Under the pieces are notes generated by a model that worked only from the letters and a program-made list of their open reading frames with translations, had not been told where the DNA came from and searched no databases. From Verpa conica (taxonomy: Eukaryota; Ascomycota; Pezizomycetes; Pezizales; Morchellaceae): DNA of 64,000 nucleotides. The stretch lies in the NCBI GenBank assembly GCA_033030425.1, contig JAUFSD010000009.1:1302001-1366000 (forward strand). Direction: 5' to 3'. Below are positions 25,002 through 36,638 of the stretch, piece after piece. Every line of letters starts with the position of its first letter. Within the stretch, counting starts at the first letter, position 1. The translations under genes and the position numbers were made by a program.

Positions 25002-26371
25002 TTTAGGGACTTCGAAGAACTCTATATTGTTTTTGGATCTCAGATTGTGCGTGGGGTACGCTGTGGATTGCGTTGATGGTCACAGCGTAAATACGGAGAG
25101 GTTTAGTGATTTTCTCTAGCAGGGAAACGATAGGTACGGTAGAGAATGGAAGCGGACGAGTAGGAAGGAAGTGGATGGGGGGTGGGCGGGGGGGGTGAAA
25201 TTTTTACAGGCAGAAGTTTTTTTATTTCATTATTTTTACGTCTTTGACACCCATAGAAAGGATTAGAGTATCTAGAATAACCCGCAGGAGAGGGATTGAG
25301 TACGCTTATTGGCCATAATATGAGGGGAACGGGAATATTAGCGGGAAATGATACAACTAGCGTGAATTTTATTTCCCAATGAGCCGACTATGTGCTCCCG
25401 CTTTGCGATTCGTATGGTGGGTTGGGTGGGTAATGTAGGGGGAATCCCTCTTGGATTTACTAGCGTTAGAAAAAGTATGAGCCGCCTACATGTAATTGAA
25501 TTCTAGCATACCCGGTGAGAGGGAATAGGTGGTAGTTTATTCACTGCCTATGCTATCATATTCTCATATTTCTGAGCCGTTTTTTTATTAGTCTTGGGTG
25601 GGATTCAAGAGGTTTTATCTTATTTCTTTTACGAGACATGGGACGAGGTTGATGGGGTTAATGAGTTCTTGTTTATTGGTATGTAGCTTCAGTAGTGTGA
25701 AGGATCAGGGAAGCATTATTTCTTCACCTAGGTGATAGGCCCCAACATGTGATGGAATCATATTATCTCACTCGTTAAAACTACATGTACCCATTAGGGA
25801 GTACATGTATGTCTGAGACTCCTCAGCCACTCGTCCATAAAATAGGTCTAGCATGCATACGATCTCACTACTTAGCCGCTCCCACGAGTCTAAGAGTCTA
25901 AATGCATCCCTCACTCACCATGATATGTGACGAATTCTATAGACACCTCGACCTCGTGAGTAACGCCATAAATACTCTCACGCGCTCTCACTTGACACCC
26001 GTTACCGTGGTTACTCTCGCCGTGCCTGATGAGGCAATTACCCGGCCATCACGAGAGTCTCCAGTCGCAGCCGCAGTCTCTCGCAGTCTCGCAGTCTCTC
26101 TTCTCCCCCACATGCAAGGTCTCGCGTTACACACCAGATCTTGCCTCCAAGTGGAACACATTACCCTTAACTCCACCCATACCAAGCTTCCCTTCCCTTC
26201 ACTTGCACAGCCCCCCCTCCACATGCATCTGGAGACATCTCTCATCCATAAATCATATAAATCCCCATAAACACCGAGGGTATCATATAAACAGCTGTTC
26301 CCCCTGGTCCTCTCAGCTAATCCCTTTTCACCCTGACATCGGCATCCATCCCATCTCATCTCATCCCTACT
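25002..26371. other. divergent intergenic region with TACATGTA sites
   Basis: Separates the Q-rich hypothetical gene from the HbrB gene. It holds a G-run-rich segment at about 25175-25196, and TACATGTA palindromes at 25487-25494, 25782-25789 and 25802-25809. The last 400 bases are CT-rich, as expected for the HbrB leader. Confidence 0.6.
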
Positions 26372-28282
26372 ATGCAGCCCTCCCGTCGCCCTGCAATCCG
26401 CTCCCCTCACCGCCCCCAACCTGGTCATGGCCGCTCCCCGTCTGCATCCTCAACCTCCTCAACCTCCTCCTCCATGACCGCTCGCGACATCAACATAACA
26501 TCCCCTTCCTCAACAATCAAACTTGTCTCCCCAACCACTCCAACACAAACACCAATGTCCGCCAGCGCCCAGGGCTATTTTGAGCCCAACTTGATTCGCT
26601 CGCACTCCACACAGCCCGTCATCCCATCTTCCCCGAATCAGGTACAGGCAGCAGCATACGCGATGCAGGCATCGCAGCAGCAGCGAAAACGTTCGGCTAC
26701 AGCGCCATCACCCGCGTCTCCCCCTTTGACGGCGAGCATCATATCCTCCGCTGTTGGGTCTTCTGGCACCTCTACAAACCCCATGTTCGCAGTTGGTTCC
26801 ATCTCACGCGATGGAGTCTCCAGCAGTCGTGAACCTACCTCGTCTCCCCCGACTCCCCAGCAGCCACACGCGATCCCGCACCCACCGCCTCAGCAATTGA
26901 CCCCTACACCCCCACCAGTCTACTCCACCCCCACGCCCGTTTCCACGGGTAAGGAAAAGAAGGAATCCTCATCTAAAATGAAGCTGTTTTCAAAGCCGAC
27001 CCGGATTGGAACCCCTACTATGGAGAAGGCACATAAACCGCTGCCCTCTCCAAATAAGCTGGCAAACATCTCTTCTCCAATGCCTTGGATGACCCCCTCT
27101 GCTGCTGCTCTCGCTGCTGCAGTCTCTAGCGACCGGAAGCCGTCCTTCAGTAGTATGACGGGCTCAACACTGACCCTTGTAGCTGCCCCAGGTGAAGGAT
27201 TTCACCATCCATACGCACCCTCTTATTCCTCTTCTCCACCTGCGCAAAAAGAACATACCCACAAGTCTCACTTCCTCCGGCCGCGCCGCGACAAGGATCA
27301 TTCCGGGATAACGTTCTCGTCGTCGTCATCCAACAGCAAAGCCATCTCTGCAGACGGATCCTCTCTATACTCTTTTGGGCTCTCCTCCCCCTCCACCGCC
27401 GTCTTTGGCGTCAGCAGCAAGGCAGAGTTACAAAAGAGCATAAGCGGTATTGACATCTCGGCGAAATCCAAAAAGGGCTTCACCGGTGGCCATGGCGGAA
27501 GCTGGGAAGACGGATTCCTAGACTCGTTGGGCGGCACTGGTGTCATCAACGCTGAAACAGCCTGGACCCACCTGCGCTCACGGGTGCTATCCCTCTTTAA
27601 AGGAGAGCCCCTCCAAAATACTGTCGAGGATCTCAACAAGCTTGTAACGATCCACATTAAAAGGTGTTTTGACCGGCGCTCACCAATGCAGCTGTTGGAT
27701 GATGTTAGAGACCTTCTTGATGCGGGGATGCTTATGCTTGATCCGACACTATCATCTTACAGCGACGATAAGACTATTCCAAGATTAGTTGAGATCTGGA
27801 GTTTGCTGTTTGGGAATGTGTTGCCGTATTTCGAGGCAGTCTTTTTGCCGCTCCAACAGGAGTTTAAGGGCGTGGGAACAGTCATGTCGGCGAAGGAGGC
27901 AAGGGAGTTTTGGGGGGAGGGGGAATTGGATGTGAGGAGATTGGTGTTGATGAGTTTTAGAGATAATGTGGTGTTGCCGTTGCACAACCGGTTACGGAGT
28001 AAGTTGTCATTCTGCTATAGAGAGGTGTTGTACTAATATTCAATAGTATTATTCAGTACACTCACACTCGACTTTTCAATCTCCCAATCGGAGATTACAC
28101 ATAACGCTGGGAGAATGCTACAGTGTATATCCGTGTTGAGCGGCGTGTTAACAAACGATGACGCTCAAGATAAGATTGACGGGCTGGCCAAAACTTTGAA
28201 ACATAACTGGCTCAGTCGTGGTAGGACAGGACGTAATAGAAGAGGTTTTGTAGGTACGAGGAGTGTTCGTGCTGTTGGTTAG
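26372..28282 (+). CDS. hbrB: HbrB/Bit61/PRR5-family protein, TORC2 subunit
   Basis: The family supplies an accessory subunit of TOR complex 2 (yeast Bit61/Bit2, human PRR5/Protor), which signals to polarity and membrane stress at the plasma membrane; HbrB of Aspergillus is needed for normal branching. Two exons, 26372-27998 and 28047-28282, give 620 residues. Residues 1-370 are Ser/Pro/Gln-rich and probably disordered. The HbrB domain starts near 400: ETAWTHLRSRVLSLFKGEPL, VEDLNKLVTIHIKRC, LDPTLSSYSDDKTIPRLVEI, LFGNVLPYFEAVFLPLQQEF, REFWGEGELDVRRLVLMSFR. After the splice come MLQCISVLSGV and the conserved end KHNWLSRGRTGRNRRGFVGT. The second exon restores this end, so the frame that runs past 27998 is intron read-through. 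Confidence 0.93.
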
Positions 28283-29813
28283 AAATACCCTGAATTGTAT
28301 ATTATTGTTTTCCTTTTGTGATAGGAATATGGTGTTTTGGGTTTTTTTTTTTTTTTACAACTCTTGACAGAACTTTTGTTTGTGGTAGAGCGGATGGCAT
28401 TTTACCGCTGGTGTTAATTTGTTAAGGTGTAGGATGGGCAGCGGATATATTACTGGATGGTTATTTGTTTGATGGCTGGGTGGGTGGGTGCTTTGGGTGT
28501 TTTGTATTATTATTACTCTTTTACCGGCGGGGTGTGTAGGGGATCTCAACTATTCCCTACTAGGGGTACGGGTTTTTTTTGTTCTTTTCTTTAGTTGTGG
28601 CGGTAGTTATATATACCCTCGAGTAGCTAGGCTGATTTCTTTATCGGGTTTACATTTTTCTTTTGTGCTTAGGGGGTCGGCTGGGATGCGGGATATGGAT
28701 ACAGTATTTATATGCTAGATGAGTCATAGGGTTAGAAGGTAGGAAAGAATAGAAGATGGTTCTCAAAGCTTTGAAGTGCGAGTGATGGATGATGAAGTGA
28801 TACCACAACTAAAATAGTCTTCTATCTGTATAGTTTATCTCAGGGTCAATAGACACCCTCACACCTTCCAATAGAACCGTCATTTGACTAACTTCCTCTA
28901 GTCCAGACAACTCACGCTGGATGGGTATCTAGCGAGACGGAAAAATTCGATTGTTGAACCAGGACCCCGATTGAATTGTGTCTTGGTCCTTACGCCTTTA
29001 GGACTTCAAACATCCTATAGAATACTTGTGATAGTGAGTACCGCTACTCCCCCCCCCCTCTCTCTCGGCTCTTCCGGTTTGTTTAGCCATCTAACAGCTC
29101 ATAAGTGTCAGAAAACAATCCTATTGTGAGAGCTGGTAAAAAGAAATACGTTATAGTACTTACAGTCGACTAGAAGAGATGAGTACAATATAGGTAAGCA
29201 GGATGTTGTTATTCCTAACTTACTTCTAGACTTATTTTTTTAGTCACTGATGGTCGTGTTTAGTCGCTTCGCACGTATTACTGAAGTACAGACGAGATTT
29301 CGGGGTTGCTGTTACAAGTTATGTATCGTGGGTGTTGGGTGTTGGGTGTTGGGTGTTGGGTTTTTATGTAATTTGTGTTTTTATTTTATTAGTTACGATG
29401 AGGTTAAGCGTGGTGCAAAGGTGTAGACCTCGAATCTCCCAAGAAATATTTATACACCATAGATATAGTATGCGATCCAACATTACTCGGTTGAAAGATC
29501 TCGCCCAAGTTTAACCCGGCTATTAGAATCTTCCCATCGTAATGGGATGTGGAAACGGGTTAGAGTCATTTCCAACACCCAACACCCATAAAACAATATT
29601 AACATCACCACGCTGCCTGACTAACCAGTCTAATATACCCCGGACCCCCCCCACACAGTCGTGAAGCTATACAAAACCGGAACTCTGTGAGCTCTAAATA
29701 TAAATACTAAAAAAAAAAAGGAGACAATATTTAAAATAAAATAAAAATGTAAATTCTCAAACCTCCCTTCAAACTTGCGTCCAATATCTTTCACTATTAC
29801 GAAAGCCATCTTT
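28283..29813. other. convergent intergenic region
   Basis: Lies between the HbrB gene (plus) and the ARM-like gene (minus). It contains homopolymer runs, a GGGTGTT heptamer array at about 29329-29360 and its reverse complement CCAACACCCAACACCC at about 29573-29588. No gene is supported. Confidence 0.6.
29329..29360 (+). repeat. tandem heptamer GGGTGTT
   Basis: About four to five units of TGTTGGG in a row. A shorter array in opposite orientation lies about 215 bases downstream near 29573-29588, so the two can pair as a long-loop inverted repeat. Confidence 0.8.
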
Positions 29814-30943
29814 TTACACGCCCCCGTGCCTCCCAGCCCGCATACCATCCAATATTCTCTGTGCCCTTTGTACACTCGCTAAATCCATAACTTCAATCTC
29901 GACCTCAACCTCTACACCCCTTCCCTCTTCATCATCAGAGGGCGGGATCAGTCCCGCCTCAATCATTAACCTCCTTCCATCCACCGTTTCATCCATGACA
30001 GAACCAACAATCTCCCAAAGACTAGTGTCATTTGCATCAAACCTTGCCAGATCAAACACAGCATTAACAACGGAGGGATATCCTGGGATCTTCAACAACT
30101 TAAGCCAATCCACAATCCCAGCCTGAACAGCCATATCTCGCCCCCCAAAGAAACTCATTAGTCTAGCAAGTATATAAAGTGCCTCCTTCTCAGTTGCTGT
30201 ATCGGGAGTTGGTGGAAGAGTATTTTTAAGGCATGTCACAAGCGCGCGAAATACCTCCAGAGTACAGAGGTTGCTGAACGAGCCTAGACCTCTTCCCTCC
30301 GTTAGGTTTGTAATGGAGCGAGAGAGGATGGACTGACTATTGGTCATTGAAAGAAACCGCACCGCTTTTAAAGCACGTAGCCTTGCCTGCGCATTTCGAC
30401 TTTCAATCTGCTTTACTAGGAAATCGATATTCTCATCGGTGGTAGCTCGGTCGCTGATGATCTTCAAGGCGCTGTTTTAGGCTTAGCGTCACTCTCTCCA
30501 CAACGACAAGTCATGGGGAGAGGGGAGGGAAGGAAGGTACGCACGCGTTCCTTAGATCAAAATTGGCCCCTGTCGCCAAAACTCCTAGCGACTCGAGCTT
30601 GATGGCTGTGGATGGCATAGTCAGTATCTGCTCGGTCATTCGCATGTCTTGCTTGCTGAGGCCGGAGGAAGAACCGTCTTCGGTAGCCCTGTCAACAGCC
30701 GCATTATTGGATGATGAAGGAGGCGGTTTTGAGACACAGCGCGCTTTGAAGGTGCTGAGTTGAGTATGCGTCGTGTACGCTGCGTAAACGGCAAAGATAC
30801 CTGGTGAGATGGACAGACGTCAACCCGAGCACCCCCTGAGAGAACACCCCTCTCCCATTATCGGGAAGCTGTGGATACGAACCGCCGGCGATCCAGAGGT
30901 ATCTGTCAAAGATACTAGAGGGGAGTGTAGAGGATGAAGACAT
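29814..30943 (-). CDS. ARM-like helical repeat protein with N-terminal membrane anchor
   Basis: Three exons, 30943-30883, 30800-30545 and 30471-29814, give 324 residues with matching phases (IAG|GIFAVYAAY and LRNA|ALKIISDRA). Residues about 13-32 (RYLWIAGGIFAVYAAYTTHT) form one membrane segment near the N-terminus, as in signal-anchored proteins. A low-complexity Ser/Asn stretch follows. From about 85 on, helix pairs resemble armadillo repeats (TMPSTAIKLESLGVLATGA, NIDFLVKQIESRNAQARLRA, LEVFRALVTCLKN, WLKLLKIPGYPSVVNAVFDL). An acidic run GVEVEVEIEVMD comes near the end. I do not recognise a named family; it may sit on mitochondrial outer or ER membranes, which is inference from the anchor alone. 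Confidence 0.75.
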
Positions 30944-32553
30944 TGTTGTAGAATTTCTGGGGTAGATACTAGACTTTAAAAGAGGCCGAAGCTCAACAAG
31001 CTGGGTTCCTGCTGTTGAGTGCCGAGCCTCATTGTGATTGGTGAAGCATAATGTATGCGCAACGACGTACTTACTCTGTAAGAGGAATATTTAATTATAG
31101 TAGAAGCAGGATCACGTATTGCGAGAATAATATGACATAATTCATCTGTTACACAAGACAATCTCATATACGCAAATGTTCTAGAGGGCGGACAGTTACT
31201 AACCTGATCATGGCTCATCACCCGGCTGTCACCAACCCTACACTAGACCCGATCAAGTTATTCCGGTTGACCTTCAGGATGTCATAGTTATATCACGGCA
31301 TAGGCCTCATAGAGCCGAGAGTGCCTTTTCCCTTCAACAAGTACAACAGCCCCACAGTTTGTAATTTTGTCAGCTACAACGGTTCTTATCAGCAAATGAT
31401 AGGATACAGCTTTACTGAGAATACTCAACTAGTTCAGACCATCGTAAATATTCACTGTAACAAAGTGGTTCAAGGGCTGACCCTCTACATCCACTGGCAG
31501 CGGACGAACAAGCGGTCTAGGACCCCGACCCCGAATACGTTACCTCACCCCATAGCCATTAGGCCATGAAGTTATATGTATTACTCTGTTCTAAGGACAT
31601 AACCTACTCTAGACTTGGCCCTTTTACGCTAATGCAGGTTTAACCAGGAAGACTTACCCAAAAAGAATTAAATAACTTTAAACCTCTAATGGCTTCTATC
31701 ATTCCCTATAAATACCCTTCTAAGGCATAAAAGTAGTTCTAGTCCAACCACTAAAGTCACTAATCCACGAAATTAAGTTTCCACCAGAAGTACTTACAAT
31801 ACCAAGTCCCATTGAAAGGAGTTTTATCTATTCATGAAAAATACTCTTGTATTCGCTAACAGTCCTTATTCACGAAGAAAACTCTCCTCTAGCGGTTTCA
31901 GAGATAAGTACTCAAGTTTGTAGACTGAACAAGCCCTACGTAGCTAATACATGATTATAAGCTTGTGAGTCTGGGTTATTCATACTTGAGGCTTAGTTAG
32001 TGATAGTTCCTAGGTAAATAGGGAAGTAATTTCTAGTGTACTCAATCGGGAGATTCATGTTTCGAGAAATGTTGTGTGCTTCAGGTGTATCTAGGAGTTT
32101 TGTTGAAGATGTAGAGATAATTTGATTCTCTATATGGGTGTTTTAAAGCTCTCTATATGTCTGTATATATTTCCTATGTCCTCTGGAAAGCATTATACCT
32201 ACATTTATCTTACTAGCATGCTTATGTTGTTCTCACGCTAGTAGGTACGTTACCTACTTAGGAAATATTCCCCTAGTAGGTTATTCGAGTGATCTTCCAT
32301 GATCCACCTATCTTACACACTACACATTTTGACTGGTAAACTTGTCAATAGAATAGACAGCTCTAATTTCCCCTTATTGACTCACACTTTACCGGAGCAA
32401 CCAATGGACTCTTTAGGAAACCTACTCTATTATCTTGAGCCCACTAATGAGTAATACCATTATTTAAAAAGAGGTATTCGGTGATATTCGCATATATTTC
32501 CACGCATTTACTCCAATATAAATAGTTGATATTATAACCACGAAATTCCAAGA
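30944..32553. other. AT-rich intergenic region
   Basis: No gene recognised. A plus-strand open frame at 31321-31569 (82 codons) has no family features and lies in otherwise stop-rich sequence. Confidence 0.55.
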
Positions 32554-34500
32554 TTATGCCTTCTCCTTCTCCTTCTCCTTCTCCGCCTCCCTTCTTTCCT
32601 CTTCCTCTTTCCTCTTCCTCCTCCGATCCTCGAGCTCTCTCTCAGCCTTTTCGACAACGCTATCGATGTCCCCCTCTGCCGCCTTTCCACCCTCCTCCTC
32701 CTCCTTCTCATTCTCAATCTGCACAAGCCTTTTCAAAATCCTCTCCTCCTTTCCGACCTCCGAAAGCTCAACATCCTCGCCAAGGATGTCTCGTAGTAAT
32801 ATTCCAATGACATATCTATACCTCAAATGACCTTCAACAGTCTTCCCCACATCGATATTCTCTACACCCTTTACACCCTCAATATTCTGCAGCCCTGCGA
32901 CACCGAGTTGGATTGAACTAGTACGATACAGGAAGGCGAGAATGTAGTCGCTCGTCGAGTAAACGTTGACGACACGACCGGCGACGACAGTTCGAATAGC
33001 TTTCCACGCATCGACAGACGCAGGGACCGGAGAACCCATGAATACCACGTTCTCCACCAACCCGAATGCATTTCTCTCCGCAAGACTCAACAAGCAAGAA
33101 TAAATCACCCTTGCACCAAGTGAGAAGCCAATAAGCGTGATCGGCCTCTCACCTTGTGCACGATTAATAATTGCATCTGCAAGTACCCTTCCAGCTTTAT
33201 CGCTTCGATGCTTTGCAATCGAGAATGGATTATCAACCACCCGTGCTATCTTCAGTAAACCAACAGGCCACAGCGCAGCCCACAAAGAGGCGAGAACAGT
33301 CCGTTTGATAATCTCAGATTTAACATATCCCCATGCATACGACTTGAGTATAGTCTGTAGCGACGAACCAAGATCAAGAAGGGCATCCATCTCCCATCGT
33401 AGGGCATAGACGTCGCTGTTTCCGTTTAGGCAATTCCAAGGTAGAACCACCTCCTCTGGAGCTGTAAGCCAACCTGAGATGCCAACCGTGACACGGAGCC
33501 TCTCAACACGATCTTTCACAGGGAGGAAGGCAAAGTCGTTGACAGCGGCAGCGTATCGCTCCATCATTTCTCCCGTCATCTTGCCTCCATAGGCGCCGAA
33601 TAAAGCACCAACAATTGCACCACTGGACGCAACGGCGCCGAGATAACCGGCGGCTACTGTACCGCCCAGTCCGATGCCCCCCATTACACCGCCTATTCCG
33701 GCAGCAACGAGGGGTGCTGCGAGACCGCCAGTGACGCCAATTGCTACGGCTCCGGCAGCGGAGGCGAGGCCGACTTTCCACCATTTATTAAATTTAGATT
33801 CGTCAGAGCGGGCTTTACTCTCTTCATCTGCAGACATGAGAGCTGCCTTGACGAGAACACCGGCGGTCTGTGATTCTTGCTCGATGAGGTTCGAGAAAGG
33901 GACATGGAGTGAGGAAGAGACTATGAGAAGGAAGACACGGGAACGAGCATCGTAGCGCTCGAGTGAGAGGAGGAGGAGAAGGAGAGCATGTATTACCATA
34001 GGCGGGTAATCATGGGGTAGGGTTGTAGTAAGGGATGTCTGTATCGGTTCGTATATCACTGGAACCTCTGGGGCCTTGGAGGCAGCAGTGGAGGCATCAC
34101 GAATGATGCGAGTTTTCTCAGCAGGCTCGAGTCCGGGGTTGACGGCTTCGCTAATGCGTTCAAGAACGGCAGTGGACCAGGTATCAAATGAGGATAGAGC
34201 ATTCTTTTTTAGCTCTGTTAGATGCGGGGTTGGGATTTTTTGTTTCTCTGTTTCTTGGGCCTTCCCAGGGTCTTGAGCTTCTGCGGGAGTTTCCGCTGGT
34301 TTCTCTTTATTTGGATTCTCAGTCTCTGTTGCTGGTTTCTCAGAAGGTTCGGGGGCCTTAGGAGGAGGTGCGTCGAATGTGTCGGAGATACTCTTGCGCA
34401 TGCGCTCTGTTGCGGTAGCTACGAGGAGTGTGAGCTCTGCTCGCTGCTCGATGGAGAGAAGTGAGACGAGGTCTCGTTCTGTTTCTTTTTTATGCGACAT
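32554..34500 (-). CDS. DUF726 (TMCO4/Mil1-like) alpha/beta-hydrolase membrane protein
   Basis: Single exon, 648 residues. Yeast YFL034W (Mil1, a putative lipase linked to AP-1 trafficking) and animal TMCO4 are family members. Residues 40-95 are Pro/Glu/Lys-rich. A very glycine-rich hydrophobic block at about 242-305 (LASAAGAVAIGVTGG, AAGIGGVMGGIGLGG, SSGAIVGALFGAYGG) is the family's membrane region. The hydrolase domain follows: LRVTVGISGWLTAPEEV, VYALRWEMDALLDLG, the nucleophile elbow LIGFSLGARVIYSCL (Ser about 460) and VENVVFMGSPVPAS, with STSDYILAFLYR near the acid residue. The C-terminal 60 residues are Lys/Glu/Arg-rich and likely coiled. Substrate unknown. Confidence 0.92.
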   Translation of the reverse strand: MSHKKETERDLVSLLSIEQRAELTLLVATATERMRKSISDTFDAPPPKAPEPSEKPATETENPNKEKPAETPAEAQDPGKAQETEKQKIPTPHLTELKKNALSSFDTWSTAVLERISEAVNPGLEPAEKTRIIRDASTAASKAPEVPVIYEPIQTSLTTTLPHDYPPMVIHALLLLLLSLERYDARSRVFLLIVSSSLHVPFSNLIEQESQTAGVLVKAALMSADEESKARSDESKFNKWWKVGLASAAGAVAIGVTGGLAAPLVAAGIGGVMGGIGLGGTVAAGYLGAVASSGAIVGALFGAYGGKMTGEMMERYAAAVNDFAFLPVKDRVERLRVTVGISGWLTAPEEVVLPWNCLNGNSDVYALRWEMDALLDLGSSLQTILKSYAWGYVKSEIIKRTVLASLWAALWPVGLLKIARVVDNPFSIAKHRSDKAGRVLADAIINRAQGERPITLIGFSLGARVIYSCLLSLAERNAFGLVENVVFMGSPVPASVDAWKAIRTVVAGRVVNVYSTSDYILAFLYRTSSIQLGVAGLQNIEGVKGVENIDVGKTVEGHLRYRYVIGILLRDILGEDVELSEVGKEERILKRLVQIENEKEEEEGGKAAEGDIDSVVEKAERELEDRRRKRKEEEERREAEKEKEKEKA

Positions 34501-36638
34501 CCTGGGTTAGCCGGGAAGAAAACTGATGGGCTTCAGGGAATCTCGTAATGGAATATTTAGGAATAAGAGGTCGTCTCCACTACATGTATGTCTACATCTT
34601 TATGCATGAGGTATTGCGGTGTGCAGTATTCCATTCCAGGATTCTGCTGATCATGACGTCATGATGCGGTAGTTCTGTACGACAGTTGAGATGAGATACA
34701 GCACTGGTTAGAGGAACCTTTGTAGAGAATTTATATTCCCTGTTTTATTCTCCAGCACGAAGAAAAGCAAATTAGTAGAATTATCAATCATAAAATATCA
34801 CTCGGATTCTCTAAACAAGGGAATCAGAAAAGGTCGAATTAAGAAAAGCTGGATTAATTATAAGTATCAGAAAAAGGTCAAAACCACGATAATTTATTAC
34901 TAAATGCCGCAAAAAATTCTCCCGGGCATCCATAAAATTACAAAGTTATGAGTTACCCTCAGTCAATAGTATACGTACTACATAAGGAAAAAAATATAAT
35001 ATCAGGACTAGTGTCTACCCCTGTAACTGAAGCCTGGGAAGATCTTTTCAGAACGAGCTCAATATTTAATAATTTTAATCTCTACTCTAGTCGTGACTTA
35101 AATAGTTTATAAATGTACATATAATACTCAATAAGGTACATCATCTGTCCCGGGCTGCATGTACTTAGAGACTTAAACACACCAGAAAGCTTGTCCCGGG
35201 TACTTTATACCACATCTAGACACCACCCATACTTCAGGAGAGAAAAAGTAGCCCTGATTGCCTTCAGCTGTATTCTCTGCTGCGCTCAGGTCAGCGCCAG
35301 CGAACATGGAGGTGTAAGTGTTGTACATAACCCAGCCCACCCATAAAGCTATGCCACTAAGCGCCCCACAGCCCACAGTGCCTTATCTTCAGCATACATC
35401 TCCACGCCAGCATTATGATAGTATCAAGCCAGCGCACCAAGTATAAGAGTAAAAATATACCCTAGCAGCAACCTGATCTCTTAAAGACTTCCTATTGAGC
35501 CTAGCCCCTAGTGGCTTGGCGCCATTTAGTCGGTACTTCCCCGCGTCAATAATCAGGCATCCAATATTTACAAACTTATTATTGGAGTAAATTAAATGAG
35601 ATACCATGATCAAGATCCTCACTCCGGTCTTACGATTGCGAGGAAATTCACCCGGATTACTGCTTAGGGGTGTTCCTACACTGTAAATATCCCAACAAAT
35701 TTCAATCGATCACCTCTAATAGGGCCTAGAGAGCCCGTAAGGAGTAATTTGGTCTCCCATTAGTTTTTGTATGCTTGGGGCCATTGGTAGTGTATTTAGG
35801 CGCTACGATTCCCTTACCTCGGAATATCATTAGTGATCAGAGGACTCGAGAGAGTATTTCTCTTTCTTTCTTACAACAAAACTCACTAAGCACCTTTTCC
35901 AACCCCTAATAAATAGACACCGGGACTATCGCTAAGGTGTTCATAGACCTAGGAACTCAAGCTACCTAACCCAATAAATTGATATATTCTTACCATTGTT
36001 TTTAAGGGTAAGTGTTCTATAACGGTATGGGCACCGCAAAAGCGTACACTTATAGGGTAATTGTACTGTATATTGTATGCTTCTCAGAAGTGCAGCTAGG
36101 CTTTGCTTCCGATACGCTTATATAACACTACTTGAGGGAATAAAGCACATCTCCGCTACCAAGAAGGAGTCCAAACCCCAGAAATGATACAAGACTACAT
36201 GTATTCTCGGTAGGATGGTAGATGGTAGACCTATATATATAGAAAGACTTCTTCTATCGAAGAGCAGGGCAGCTGGTGTCTTGACCTGAATCACTCTAGC
36301 CTTAGTATCAAAAAACAAAGGTTATCGAAGTTGCTCCTTTGGGCCAGCTTCTCTTGGTGTAACTCATAGAGTAGAGTTGCCTAGATATACATGCACCTCC
36401 CCGTGTTTGACTCAGCCTCTCCCGAGCAGCGTCGTGTCATTTCTTGCCACCATGAGCACTCAATTTGTGGAGGACCCTTAGCAATGCTATAAAGTGTGGG
36501 GGAAAGATCCTTTGTCTACTGTATCTTGTATTGCGCATAAAACACCAATTTACCCCGGAACAAAGCCCACGGCTGAGAAGCTTCGGAATATCGAATAAGA
36601 CATCATAGGGAACCCGTTCACACATATTATATTCGAAA
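34501..36638. other. AT-rich intergenic region
   Basis: No convincing gene. Small minus-strand frames at 35173-35376 and 36118-36318 read partly like protein but have no start context or family mark. TACATGTA palindromes lie at 34581-34588 and 36196-36203. Confidence 0.5.

Noticed and set aside
35173..35376. Minus-strand 67-codon frame with a protein-like stretch
   Set aside because: No start context, splice partners or family match. Surrounding AT-rich DNA shows no continuing exon.
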